NCBI GenBank assembly: GCA_029990175.1
Contig: JARKIP010000005.1
Coordinates: 67,396,501 to 67,460,500, forward strand
Reading direction: 5' to 3'
Origin: Petunia secreta
Lineage: Eukaryota; Streptophyta; Magnoliopsida; Solanales; Solanaceae
Length of the DNA: 64,000 bases
Shown: one piece after another, positions 43,496-56,631 of the stretch
Layout of the letters: the number at the start of each line of letters is the position of its first letter
Numbering within the stretch: position 1 is the first letter of the stretch
Translations under genes and position numbers: made by a program
The notes under the pieces: model-generated
Databases searched by the model: none
The model's input: the letters and a program-made list of their open reading frames with translations, nothing else
Told to the model about the DNA's origin: nothing

Positions 43496-44161
43496 GTATT
43501 TCTGATTGTTGTATATGTTCGGGATACCTATATGTTCTGGCTATCTTACGTTCCTGGTGGTTAATGAGTTTGTGATTCCATACGTGTTTCTAGTATATTA
43601 TCTGGCTCTGCCTTTTCATAATTTAAATAAGAGGAATTTGGTTTATCTGTTTCTTCTCCCTGGCTAGCTATCCTATTCTTTGAGGTGGCTAGTCTGCCCC
43701 ACTTATTGAGTCCTTTTGACTCACCCTTGTTTGTTGTGCTTTCCTTGTCTATCTATTTCGTTTCGGCAGGTTCGCTCTAGGATTGAGTTCGCCACGTTGT
43801 GAAGGAGCGAAGACGACTTCAGCCGTCAGGGTGAGCCGGCTTTTATTCCGGATGGCCACCAGTTTATTGGTTGTTATTTCAGTTGCATTTTGCTCCCTTC
43901 AGGAGGTATTTGTCTTCTTTTGTACTCTTAGATGTCTAGTCTGGATAGCTCTAAACCTAATATGCTGGGTAGTCAGCTTTAATTTCTTTTGTACAGCTTA
44001 GAGGTATCAGTATGTCTGTGCTTCTTTTTCTAAGTCTTGTTCCTATTTATGAATTGAATTATAATTATTTTCCTAATTTAATTGGCAATGGTTCGCCCAA
44101 CGGGTCTAGGGGAGGATGTCGGGTGCCCGCACGGCCTAGCCGGATTACGGGTCATGTTAGT

Positions 44162-44173
44162 TGGTATCAGAGC
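44162..44173 (+). promoter_or_regulatory. Primer-binding site, initiator tRNA-Met, element C
   Basis: TGGTATCAGAGC two bases after the end of the 5' LTR. Confidence 0.92.
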
Positions 44174-47100
44174 CCGATTTAGAGTCTATCCAGAGTAAGA
44201 CAGTGTCTAGTAGAGTCTCGCTGATGGGTACGTAGACGTCCGTACTTATCTACGAGAGGCTATGATGGAATTTAGGAAGTTTCACTTCCTTCATTTCTGA
44301 TCGTGCGCCGGTCTAACATTCAAAAGTATTTTCGTTAATTCCTTCGTGGTAATTGTGAACCTTCGTGCGACAAATCAGCAAACGAAACGGTATGAGTTCA
44401 AGACGAAGCAGTCTAGCCTGGGGCTAGCACTGACGATGCCCCGAGAGTTTTGATCGTGCTGACGATCTAGTTGCGCAGGCCTCAGCTGTACAAGCTCGCG
44501 ATAGGCAAGGGGGCATGACCTTGTGGTTCCCTTGGCTCTCAACGAAGCTTTTACGAGAATCTTGGCGACGCAGATACCGCAAGAACCTCTTATTCACTAG
44601 GTAGCTTACCAGGTTTCCGCAGACGCAGATGTTCGATCTCAGGGAGCTCTTATTCCAGTTCTTAATATTGCCGCAATAAAGTATGTTCCAGAGGCAGCAT
44701 GTGTTGTGCCTCTAGTTATTCTGGCTGGTTAGTTACCATGAGTAATGGCTCGGTCCGAGTGCCCAAAGAAGCTGCATTATTTTACCTAATTGAACCTTCC
44801 GATATACTCAAGCCATGCATCAGATAATTCCTGTGTAAGTTTTTTTTTAAATTAAATGATATCAGTGTATCCTTCAAGTTCTTGATTATATCGAGCGGTA
44901 TGGTGTTGATTGTTCTTCTTTCCAGTTTCAAGATCCAACCCTGCATTGGTGGACTGCTCTCTTATTAGTTAACATGTTTGATTTTTCTTCTAGATTCGTG
45001 GAAAAGTTCCTTCCGAGTAGCGAGCGAGATGAAAGGTGTAGCCAGTTTGAGTGGATTGGACAGGGTAGCCTATCGGTTAGCCGGTTGGTGTTTTAGAATA
45101 TGAGATTGAATTCTATAGAATGGCTGAATATGTATTAGAACTAGTCCATGAGCCTTTCGAGAGATTGAGGTCGGGATTTCATTTGATGTTGTTGTTGATA
45201 TTGCTCGGAGGTACGAGGCACACCATAAGTTAGAGCGGGAGAGCAAGAGATCCTGTGGCCTTAGTGAGCAACCATGGTACCTCATTTGGAGGTAAGAGTT
45301 CTGATTATTTTGGGAGGTCACCTTTTAGGTTATCTCATCTTGTGTCACGTGATTCTTAGAGTGCACCAGTAGCTCGTCAAGATCAGATTCAGTCTTTTCT
45401 TTACAGCTATCAACAATCTTTCCAGCTTCCATTCTTAGTCAAAAGGGTGTTATCATTGTCGTGAGTCTGATTATCCTTTGAGGAGTTTTTCCTGTTATCA
45501 TTGTCGTGAGTCTGGCTATCCTTTGAGAAGTTTTCCCTTACTCCAGCAAGTAGATAGTCGTCCTTCTTCTTGCCCTCAGACACCTACCCAGTTGCAGGGA
45601 TTTCATTTAGATCTCAATCAGGCATTAAGAGAAATGCCACGATCCAGTAAAGGTTGAGAGTGTGGTGGTAGTGGTTCTTCTAGAAGTAATTATCAGGGTA
45701 GCGGCTTGGCTTAGCCGCAGAGGCAGTTCTAAGAACTACCAGTCTGGTAGGATGTTGAGGTATCTGATGCAGTAGACCCAAGTATTTCTTCCTCACTTAT
45801 ATGTGTGTAAGCTTCGATTCTTCCGATCGATTTGGAAATGGTCTGTCATATCATGTTCCATTGTTTCCTTAGATATTATTTCTATTAAGAATCGGTTGCG
45901 GTAGAGGGGCGAGCTTCTAGTATGATTTATTTCTGGCATTTGTGAGATCTACTAGGTTTAAATGTGAGAGATTGGGAATGAGTGTCGGTATTTTCTGCTT
46001 GGCATTTTATTGTGCCACATTCTATTATTATGCCAAATTAGTTTATCTTTCTTCTCGAAATTCCGTGTTGGTTGGATGATGGGATCTAGTTCATCACTAT
46101 CGGAAAGTGTCGTTGTTTCTTCTTGTGTAAAGTGCTTAGTAAGTAATATTCGCTCGACGTATCTCCTCTTGGTTCAAAATGCTAGTACATTCATGTTATC
46201 CCATGAGCTTGTCTTAATTATAAAAAAAGGTTTCTGGTAAATTGTCAGAGTTTTCTTCTTATTGGAAGGTTAAATTGACATAGATGTTGTTCCATAAAGC
46301 TTATTTGATGTTTATCTCTTCAATTGCGATTATTTGGTGAGCCTGACTCGGAAGTAGTATAGCTCTGGGAGCCAAGCAAATAAAAAAAAGATGAGCTTCC
46401 TAAGACTCTAATTATTTCTATCCTCAGTCCATTGCCATCTCTTCTTTGTTCGGCACTGGTGAGCTTAGGCAGTCAGTAGCCTCTTGTGATGTTCCTTGTG
46501 TTGAGCCAGAGTGCGCGTCAAGGTGGCCGAGTAAGAACAGTATTGTTTTTCAAGGCTCCTAAGGGTAATGAGAGGCGTCATTTGACCTTTAATTTGATCC
46601 ATCAGGCGGTGGTGCTTATAGAAAATGTATGGAGTTGTGGACTCGAGAGTTACAGCTGTTTGACAACTCGAGAGAGTAATTTGGTAGCTCAGGTCTGAGC
46701 CGCGTTCTCTATTTAGCTAAGTCTTCCTTAATCCAGCAGGTTGTGCGAGGATGACTATTTCTATTCAAATTAGTTGTATGAGTTTATACTTTAAGTGGTG
46801 GAGTCTTCCTCCAATTGATATCAAATCCTAATATTAAATCCCTAAGACATTGTTCAAGTATGAGCTAATTCTTAGTTCCATCGACTTGTTCTATATCGAA
46901 AAGAATATCGACGAGGTGATTCACCGGCAGAATCATGTTAACTCATTCAATATTATGTGTATCTTTGATTCGAAAAATGTAGAACTCTCTTCTCGTGATC
47001 GAGGAAGGATCAGCTTACTCAGAATAAGCTGTGCAATAGTATTATCATATTATCCAGATATATTTTATTCCAAAAGTTCGATATGCGTGTTATAATTCTG

Positions 47101-47230
47101 ATTCTGTAATCATAAGATAATGCACATGGCGTAGTTTATGAAGGTTGTGCAAGTTCTCTTGTTATCTGTGTGCATCTCGCTTTAGACTTAGGCTCGTTCG
47201 AGGACGAACGAGAGTCTAAGTGGATGAGAA
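44174..47230 (+). pseudogene. Interior of element C: degenerate gag, no pol
   Basis: Near 44400-44700 lies a gag N-terminal-like segment (SLGLALTMPRE-type). 44870-45260 has gag core remnants (a Trp-Trp region, then VVDIARRYEAHHKLER). 45430-45540 has a duplicated YHCRESxYPLRSF segment, a possible remnant of a knuckle (two copies, about 56 bp apart). Stops and frameshifts throughout. The final 1.5 kb before LTR2 is collinear with element B but has no recognised domain. It ends in AGTCTAAGTGGATGAGAA, the purine-rich primer for LTR2. Confidence 0.7.
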
Positions 47231-50200
47231 TGAAACGACCTCGGTCAGTCGTTTCGGGAGAGCGGACTCCGATTGGCATGCCAATAATTTTAAAATATTT
47301 GTTTTATCCATTGGGACCTGTCTGTAAAATTTGAGCTAAATCAGATCTCGTTTGGTAGGCATCGGAAGAAGGTTTCAATTTTTATTGTCGGTAAATACTA
47401 AAAAGAGATTTTCGAGCTCGCTTTTGGCGAACGAGCTCCGATTCAAAATCCGAAAGCGCCGTTAGGTTCGTATGATTATTTGTGACTTTTGTGCTTTTTC
47501 GAAAGTGAATTTCGAGGTTGTTCGGCTAGCTTCTGCTAAAATGCTGAAAGTTAAATAATTTGACCTTTCACATATTTTCACTACTACAAGTATGTAACAA
47601 ATCGTTGCTTAATGCTTCTACGTACTTCGTTTAACATTCGAGGACGAATGTTCCTAACGGGGGAAGATTGTTACACCCCGTATATCCAAAGTGAGGTATA
47701 TCCTTCTAATAAAATGTTAAGAATGATTTAAGTAAGTTTAAAGTCATAATATGACCATATATGATGTTTATATTTTGAATATAATGTTTGGGAAAAATCA
47801 GATTTAAGTTGCGGAAAAACAGACTAAGGAATTGCCTTGTAACGGAGCCTTTTCAGTAATTAATTTCGTGTATTATATGAAGTCTTTTGGGGACATAAAA
47901 TATACCAAATTGAAGGTCTTGGAGTGTAGTTTCCAAAAATTTTGACGGTTTGTTCATAAAATATCTGGATAAGAACATATGAGCATCAGAAATCAGGCCA
48001 GAAAAAGGGACATAAGCGTAAAAGAGGACTAAAACTGAAATGTTTCAAGTATAAAAGGAAAACTCCTTTTATATCTCGTCATTTTCCAGAAATATAAAGA
48101 GAGATACAGTTCTCTCATTAAGTTAGAGCAAATTTTATGATTTTGAAGGATGGACGTCAATCTGAACTCGAAATTGAAGACAAATTGCGTCAAAATTCTC
48201 TACGCGATTAAGGTAACGTTATGCTACATTCAATTTCGTCTATAGCTTGAGTTTTAGAATTACTTCATGGCTGAGTAAAGTACCCAAATGCTGAATTATA
48301 ACTTGTTTAAGCTTTAGAAGGTGTTGAATTCAAGGGAAACAAGGTTTAGAAGCAAGAAGCATCAAAGGTATGTAAGACTAAACCTTTCTTTTGGCAAGAC
48401 ATGTATCTTTTAGCTTTTGAAGTTTTTCTTAGTTCTAAACTTAGTGTTTCTTGTGAGAAACTTGTATGGTATCAAGGAAACCTTGTATATACTTAATTTG
48501 GTACTAAAATCTAGGTGAAAGGCGTCCAAATCAGCAAGACAAAACATTTGAAATATGGAAAATCATTTTGATCTTTGAACAGCTGTTAGTATATTGATCA
48601 TAACTCCTCGTACAAAATTGATATTAAGATGCTTTAAGAATCCCCAGAATCCTAAGATATATATCTACAACTTTCATGAAGACATATAGCTTTAATCTAC
48701 ACTCTGAAAATTAGGGCGAAAGGCAGGACAGTGCTGCTGTCCAGACATTCTATCAGCGGATTTGTTATGTCATCCAGTCGTCTCATCTTCTTATCTATTT
48801 AACATGTTTATGTTATCAGTTTATCCGGGTATCCATTCCCATGTGTAGTATAGTGCTGGTTCTGTTTTTGCGGATCATCCAGTTTTAGGGGAAACTCTGC
48901 CGAAAATTTTATGGAAATTCAAAGAGTTGGACAAATTCTGAGTTCTAGGTTGTGTCTATAATTCTATCCAGAGTTTTCTTCTCATTCCTTTGAGTCCATA
49001 TCTATTGTTGCCACATGTGTTATGCCTCATACATGCTTATACTTATATTAGGATCATGTTATGTGTGATTTGGAGTCCCCCATAGAGGCTGGACATTGGA
49101 CACACAGTTCCGGTCGTGTGGGTATCAGGTTCCTAACCGGATTGCCCTAAGATGTAAGGAATGAAGCCTTTAGCTTAAATTGATATATTTTTTTTTACTT
49201 ATTGAATAGAGCGGGATCGTTTTGCAAGGAAACCAAAGGATAAAGCGGTTGTTGATTATCCGTACTAACTTTTGGAAGAGGTAAGTGTTTATATCCATTT
49301 CTTTGGAGGCAGCTGGCCTCGTGGATTTCCTACCACGTGTTCGTTACGTGTGTAGTTGTCGATAGGCGTACTCATTACACCTTAGCTTTAGATTTACATT
49401 GTATATCATATGTTATGTCCTGTTGTTGGTATTGCATTGAGGATCTGAGTATTGTACTCTGGCTGTGAGATGACATGTACTTCCCGGCAGTCAATGAGAG
49501 TCCCGCGCCGGTGAAGGGTTATCATTGCATTATATTGAGGGTAGGATAATTCCGCCCTCAGAGCAGGAGGATTCCGCTCTGTTGCATTATATTGAGGGTA
49601 GGAGGATTCCGCTCCATTGCATCATATTGAGGGTAGGAGGATTCCGCCCTCGGAGCAGGAGGATTTCGCTCCATTGCATTATATTGAGGGTAGGAGGATT
49701 CCGCCCTCGGAGCAGGAGGATTCCGCTCCATTCATTTGGCACATGGGACCCTTTGCATCATATTTTATTTCATTTCACCTCATATCATTTCATTTCATAC
49801 CATGGTGTAGACTTGTGGTACATAACTACTGTTCTGCTTATACGTGCATTGCTTATTTGTTGATATATTTCTGGCTCGTATTCTGGGTTTCGGGGATCGG
49901 ATTGCACGCCACAACAGTATAAATATATGGATTGGGTTGCACGCCGCGACAGTATGAATATATGGATTGGGTTGCACGCCGCAACAGGATGAATATATGG
50001 ATCGGGTTCACGCCGCAACGGGATGTATTTCTGATTGTTGATATGTTCGGGATACCTATATGTTTTGGCTATCTTACGTTCCTGGTGGTTAATGAGTTTG
50101 TGATTCCATACGTGTTTCTAGTATATTATCTGGCTCTGCCTTTTCATAATTTAAATAAGAGGTATTTGGTTTATCTGTTTCTTCTCCCTGGCTAGCTATC

Positions 50201-50687
50201 CTATTCTTTGAGGTGGCTAGTCTGCCCCACTTATTGAGTCCTTTTGACTCACCCTTGTTTGTTGTTTGTTTCTTGTCTATCTATTTCGTTTCGGCAGGTT
50301 CGCTCCAGGATTGAGTTTGCCACGTTGTGAAGGAGCGAAGACGACTTCAGCCGTCAGGGTGAGCCATCTTTTATTCCGGATGGCCACCAGTTTATTGGTT
50401 GTTATATCAATTGCATTTTGCTCCCTTCAGGAGGTATTTGTCTTCTTTTGTACTCTTAGATGTCTAGTCTGGATAGCCCTAAACCTAATATGCTGGGTAG
50501 TCAGCTGTAGTTTTTTTTGTACAGTTTAGAGGTATCAGTATGTCTGTGCTTCTTTTTCTAAGTCTTGTTCCTATTTATGAATTGAATTATAATTATTTTC
50601 CTAATTTAATTGGCAAGGGTTCGCCCGATGGGTCTAGGGGAGGATGTCGGGTGCCCGCACGGCCTAGCCGGATTTCGGGTCGTGTCA
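47231..50687 (+). repeat. 3' LTR of element C
   Basis: 3457 bp, collinear with 40718-44159. It ends GTGTCA next to the CATTA duplication. TATA box at 48050-48057; minisatellite at 49522-49737; 35-bp repeat at 49892-50030. Confidence 0.94.
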
Positions 50688-50692
50688 CATTA

Positions 50693-52128
50693 GGGGAGAA
50701 AATAAGCAGCTTAGAAGTATGTTGTGAATTATCATTCGTATGATCCTCATTTAAAATATAATTCAAGCCAGATGCCAGATGCATTTTCTGACCCAATCAA
50801 CATCATATTTCAGTTGCAAGATGCTCCTATTCGGATTAAAGTCCCTGAAAGACATAATCTATGGTTCGCCTGAACCGTAATAGACTAATCGGTTGCAAAG
50901 GTAACAATCTCTAAAAAATTAGAAGAGCAAATATTTTAAATGGTCATAATGAGGAGGCAATGTGCTCTTGAAGAGCCCACGACATAACAGTTCAAGAAAC
51001 CACGCGAGAGGATCAGGTACCTGAAAATTATGAAGTAAAGAGATCTCAATATATTATGTCGCTTTGCAAACCGAGAAATTGATCATTGATGATATCTTTG
51101 ATAAAATATCGCGCGTAATATTTTAGAATATTATGAGGATCTGAAAGTTGCGTCTGTTAAAGCATGCTGACGTGAAAACTATTTGCCAAATATGAAATGA
51201 TGCTTTGGTGAGTGTAAAATATGTTGCAATTATAGTCCAGACACCAGAAGATGTCGGCTAGTATCTACTGATGTGTTGTCAAAGCCTTATTTATGACCCA
51301 CCTAATGAAATTTATATGAAAATCTCTGAAGGATTTAAAATACCTAAAGCATATAATTTGAAGTCTCAGAAAATGTACTCAATCAGATTACAAAGATCTT
51401 TATATGGTTTAAAATAATCAGGGTGATGTGGTATAATCGCCTTAGTGAGTACTTGATAAAGGAATGTTATATAAACGATGTCATTTGTCCATGTATATTC
51501 ATAAAGAAAACAGCAATACAATTTGTTTTACTTGTTGTTTACGCTGATGTCATAAATCTCATTGGAACTCCATAAGAGCTCCAAAAGGCAACGGATTATT
51601 TAAAGAGAGAATTTGAGATGAAAGTTCTCGAAAAGACAAAACTTTGTGTTGGCCTACAAATTGAACATTTAGTAGACATAATCTTTATTCATCGATTTGT
51701 CTATATAGAAAAGGTCTTGAAACAATTTAATATGGATAAAGTACATCTATTAAATACTACAATGATTGTTCGATCTCTTAAAGTGGATAAATATCAGTTC
51801 CGACCTCAAGAAGAGGATGAGGAACTCATTGGTCATGAAGTACCATATTTAAGTACAATTGGTGCACTTATGTATCTTGCTAATTTTACAAGACCTGACA
51901 TAGCATTTTCTGTTAATGTTTTAGCAAGATTTAGTTCTGCTCCTACACATCGACATTGGAAAGGTATCAAATAGGTATTGCGATATCTGAAGGGATCTGT
52001 TGATATGGGTTTGTTTTATACTAACAAATATGGTACAGATCTTGTTGGTTATGCAGATGCAGGGTATTTATCTGACCCCGCATAGGGCTCGATCTCAAAC
52101 TGGTTACCTTTTCATATGTGGGGGTACT
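50693..52128 (+). pseudogene. Decayed Ty1/copia element, 3' part (RT and RNase H)
   Basis: The copia frame continues from 40712: PDAFSDP then APIRIKVPE near 50770-50850 (a pre-RT linker), SLYGLK near 51400, then the RT end. 51618-51974 is still open (118 codons): LKREFEMKVLEKTKLCVGLQ, HEVPYLSTIGALMYLANFTR and PDIAFSVNVLARFSS, all typical copia RT C-terminal motifs. RNase H follows (VLRYLKGS.DMGLFY, then LVGYADAGYLSDP) and breaks after a GGTAI-type motif at 52130. The YVDD motif region reads YADV, and stops interrupt the frame (for example GIK-stop-VLRYL), so it is inactive. Cut at 52134 by element D. Confidence 0.88.
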
Positions 52129-52133
52129 GCCAT

Positions 52134-55100
52134 TGTTGAACCCTTCCAAAACTGCATACAAGTATGCATCGGGATGTAATTTCAACAAAATGGAGACTCC
52201 AAAGGGCTTCTTTGGAGTCGCCACCTAATTTAAGGATTATTAGGAACCAAACGTTAATTAATGAGCGCATTTCTTCCTTTTTAAAAAAAAAAAATAAGTT
52301 TCAGAGATTCTTAGGTAAGTGGTTCTTTTATTTCTGAAAGAAGGTCTTTTTACTAAAAGAGCACTTTCGAAAATCCGCTAAAAGCGGTTAATTTGGCGGT
52401 TTTCACGAATTTTGATAAAATAAATAACTTAAAAATTTTAGGAAAATATAGGATAAATAAATAATAAGTGAATAAATAGGTAAATAAATAAGTAAATAGA
52501 TAATAAATAATAAATAAGTAAATAATTGAATATTTAATAAAATAAGTAAATTGATAAATAAATAATTTAAATATTAAATAATAATAAAATGGTACAATTT
52601 TAATTGAATTTTGATTTGTACTCATTAATTGACAAATGTTTCTTGGTATTCACTAATTAATTGGCAATTCGCAAAGAAAGGATACAAGGCATTCATAAGG
52701 CAATTTAAATGATTTATAATAATTATTCACAATTCAAATACAATTTCTATCCAACATGGCTCCTAGTCCGGTCTACGGGGATCCTATACATGGATTCTAA
52801 AGGAGCGGGGAGAGATAGAGTGAAAATAGAACCCGGAAGCGCAAACTCGAAAAAACGAGCCTTGATAGCAATGCGATCTCAAACAAGTTGACCCAAATGG
52901 CTCCCGTACAAATTAGCCGAGCCCAATTTGTGAGTTTAGCCAACTCGTCCCAAGTTGTTCATTATGCAAAGAAAAAGAAAAACAAGGATTAATACATCTT
53001 CAATTAATGGAAGCTAAACAATTTGGACAAACATAATTATAATGGACATACATGCCAAACGTAGAAAGAAAGAAAGAAAAGGCATGTTTTAACCAAAGTA
53101 AAGTAAGTCTTAACAATGCTCAAATAACAAGGACATATGACTAAGCCTTTCAGCTTTGCAAACACATTAAAGACGGGGTAAAGATATATTTAATTCCCTT
53201 CTAATTAACTTAATCAGGAAATAGAGCAGGCTATACTTTAATAATTTAGCCAATATCCATAACTTCAAGGAAGATCCAGAGTAACCGGACAGACACAAAT
53301 TCAAGTTGGCTTATTCCCTTTTGATATACATGTGCATCAGACTGTGAAGAATGCAGGTTTACCCGGTCACAAACCGTTAGTCAATTAGTAAGACACCAAC
53401 TCTATAAATCCAAGAAAGGAACTTGAACTGGCTGAACCAAAGATAATAATTAAAGAAGGGCCTTAACAGAGTAGATTATATACAATCCAAACTCATAAAT
53501 AAGAAAAATAAGAACAATACAAAGGCCTGGTATATATTTTCAATCCCTGCATACCCTATTTAAGTTGAAATCTCGCATAGTGCCTAAGCCGACTCTTTGC
53601 ATACCCTGCTTCTTTAACAGCCCTTCTCTGAACAACTTATACCATTCTAGAAACTTATGCAAACTCACTAACATAGACAGAAGCTGCTAAGGGACATTCA
53701 ACTTGCCTCACTGCCTAACAACCTCTCCTGAACCTTTCACCCTCCAGGAAAGAATCTGCAAACACCCCAAATTCCTCACAACTACCTACATCTACCTTCA
53801 CAACCTCTAACACCTGCACCTAATCTCAAAGGGACCCCCTAAAATCCCTGCTCCTACTGGTAAACAAGAGAGCAAGCAAACACCCAATTCAGGTTCTCAC
53901 AGGGGTTAAAACCAAGACCCATGATCCCTCCAAGACCACCCTGAACTTCACACAACCTGAAACAGGACCTGCAGCCTCCCTTAGACCAAACCGAATCAAC
54001 AACAACTCTTCTCAAACTTCCTAAACAGCTCTACTGAACCTGCATATCTATACTGATCACAAACTAAGCCCCCCTATAAACTGCTACAACCAGGACCCAA
54101 CTAGAAGCCCTATCAAAAACCAACTCCACACCTGAACTCTCCAAGACACAAGCAACCATCAATCTGACAACTATACAAACAAATACAACATCACATACCC
54201 CTCTCTTCACAACTGCATACTCACCAAACTCCCCTTTCCACTTCAATTTTCTTCAGCCTAGGAAACAGACTTCTATGCCCTGCAAACACCTTCACATCAG
54301 ACCACTACCACCTCTCCATTCAGCCTACAAACAAACCTGAAAACACCTCTTACAGATCAAAACGAACATCCTAAAACAAAGATTACTCTTTACTGCCTGT
54401 ATAATCACCATTCCATCCTCTAACAAATACCAGACACCCCCTGCACCTCACTGATCACCCCTATCACCTTCTAAATTCCTATACTATCAGGCTACAAACC
54501 AAACAAGAACCGATCAGGAGCTGCAGCACCTCTACATACTCCCTTTACACTCCATCTTCTTCACACCAGAGACACCAAGGCCTGAAGCTACAACATCTGC
54601 CTCAAACACTAAGAATAAACAAGACACCAACAACCAAACTGCACACACACCAAACACATACACACCCTGCAACACCCTCATACTCTCACCTTTCACAAGC
54701 AGAAACCAAAACCAACTTTACAAACCACCACAACATGCAACATAGGCATTTAAACAAGCTATTTTACAGTTAGAATCTCTTGTCTACGACTCACATGTTT
54801 TAAAACTTTTAATGACAGAACTTAAGCCAAGAATTAATAAAGTTCTACTCTTTATGCTCACATCCTTTAAAAAAATAGTTTCATGACATACATACATATA
54901 CAGTTCACATATTACACAGAAAAATGAATTAAAACAAGCTTATTACCTGCTGCGGTGCAGCGAACTAGGAGCGAGGAATCCGAGAAGAAGTGCGACTCGA
55001 CTAAGCGATGCGAGCAAAGGCGATGACAAGTGTAACAAAGCGATGACGCAGAAAGTAGTAGCAGTGACACTATACTCTTCTAGAATCCAAAAATTACCTC

Positions 55101-55752
55101 CTATTTATTGAAACTATAAGCTGAATATCAAATTATCCTAGGTTTTTTCAATGCTACTTCCTCTATCTCTACTTCGAACCCCCAAAAATGAAGAACCTCA
55201 CCTTTTTTTACTTCGGAATGTTATGGTTTGGACTGTGAGATATTATCTTCAAATTTAGCCCTAAATCGGATATTTTACTTCAAAGATAGGGGTGAAAATC
55301 GTCAATCCCGTAAAGGATGTACGATTTTCATACTTATCTTCCAAAAAAAATGTCCGTTGGAAGAATATCCACGGCTCGGATTGAGCGATTTTGAAATGGA
55401 CGCGTGAGATTGGAAACTTGTACTGGTGGAGAGAGGGTAAAAGGGGTGGGGGACTAGTGTACTGATTTTGGCGTGTTTAGGTTGAAATTTTGGGGGGAAA
55501 TCGGGGATTAGGAAGATTAGGGTTTCAGAATAACGGGTTATCGGGTAAGGGGAAATCTGATTAGAGAAATTCGGGGGGAGTTTAGATAGTATATAATGGT
55601 TTGCGTAGATAGGACACAATTTAGGCTGTGCCTCGCACTTTTAGCCCTTTTTCATTAAAATTAATCAATTCACTTCTAATTTTCAAAAAATTAACCTTAT
55701 TAAAATAATTAGACATTGGACAGGCATTTCGGGACAGAAGTGGGTGTCAACA
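52134..55752 (-). repeat. 3' LTR of element D
   Basis: 3619 bp. GAGTCGCCACCTAATTTAAGG and following segments (TTTCAGAGATTCT, CCAAGTTGTTC) recur in the right LTR at 62096-62750. It contains an AT-rich AAATAA-type simple stretch (52425-52590) and a C/A-rich middle (53560-54720). A TATATACT on the minus strand near 55590 may be a promoter. Confidence 0.8.
52425..52590. repeat. AT-rich simple repeat
   Basis: Imperfect TAAATAA/GTAAATA units within the LTR of element D. Confidence 0.7.
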
Positions 55753-55766
55753 GCTGCCCCTCTTTA
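55753..55766 (-). promoter_or_regulatory. Polypurine tract of element D
   Basis: The minus strand reads TAAAGAGGGGCAGC directly before the LTR start TGTTGACACCC. Confidence 0.85.
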
Positions 55767-56631
55767 CCCGAAAAAAGATGAAAGAGTTTTCAGGGTAAAG
55801 AAGTTGACAAAAAACTAATTTTGTCACGATAAAGCCAAGGACTTCGATTCTAAGAACCAAAGTGCGAGGCTTATAGGCATGGCCGAATTTCGGTTTTTGA
55901 GTTGCCTACATATCTCGAGCTGAAAGAGAATCAGGCCATATGTAGTTCGACGACAGTTAGATACGAAGACTCGCACGATTGACAAAAGAAAGGACGCACG
56001 AATAGAAAAGATTTCAAACTGACGTCCTAATCCGAAACAAAAGATTAGGATAGAATTTGCTTGTTCGAGTGCGACTCTTCAGATCCTTGTTGACGAGTCT
56101 AGCTCATATCAACAATTGCCCCAGTTCACTGCTAAGAAAAATTTCCACGTTTTGCTCCATATGCTGCTGCGGTACTGCTAAAATTCTGTGACAATCTTGA
56201 CAAACGGTAAGCGAGCAACTGCTAATAAACTATAATAATTGGAATAAGGAATAAATAAAGTGATAACATAAAATTATAAATGCGGGTTGTGATATCATCA
56301 ATAAGTTCTTCGTTCGATCAAATAACGAGGCGTTCTGCCCGAGTAACCTCTGGGTTGATCATTATTCTGAAACAGTAAAGTAAAAAAATGAGTAAAGCAA
56401 GTACGAATTGTAGAATGCAAGGCTTTTATAAGATAAGTCGACTAACGAGACATAATGCCTCAAGTCGACTTGTCTTTCGCTATCATCTACTTCAAATATA
56501 TCATGCCAATATTGCAAGACAACCAATATCGCGAGGAACTCCGAAAGTGGTGCCTCAAGTTGACTTGTCTAATTCTAATCTATGCAGGCTTCAACATAAT
56601 GTTTATTTTAAAATAAGAATCATAAAGATAA

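Larger units (their letters stand above)
40718..44159 (+). repeat. 5' LTR of element C
   Basis: 3442 bp. Contains a TATA box (41537), an internal PPT/LTR-start-like junction near 41145-41160, the GGAGGATTCCGC minisatellite (43018-43232) and a 35-bp repeat (43395-43490). Confidence 0.93.
40713..50692 (+). mobile_element. LTR retrotransposon C, complete, long LTRs, pol-less
   Basis: The element is 40718-50687 (9970 bp), flanked by the target duplication CATTA (40713-40717, 50688-50692). The LTRs are 3442 and 3457 bp and begin TGAAACGACC. LTR2 ends CGTGTCA; LTR1 ends with a mutated CATGTTA. An initiator tRNA-Met primer site follows LTR1 and a purine-rich stretch precedes LTR2. The interior is only 3071 bp with a broken gag and no pol. 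Same family as element B. The LTRs differ by a few percent by eye, so it is older than element A. Confidence 0.94.

Noticed and set aside
49525..50018. Similar repetitive open frames in the 3' LTR of element C
   Set aside because: The same minisatellite and 35-bp repeat as above; not genes.
54064..54246. 60-codon minus-strand frame in the LTR of element D
   Set aside because: C/A-rich LTR text gives long chance frames; no similarity recognised.
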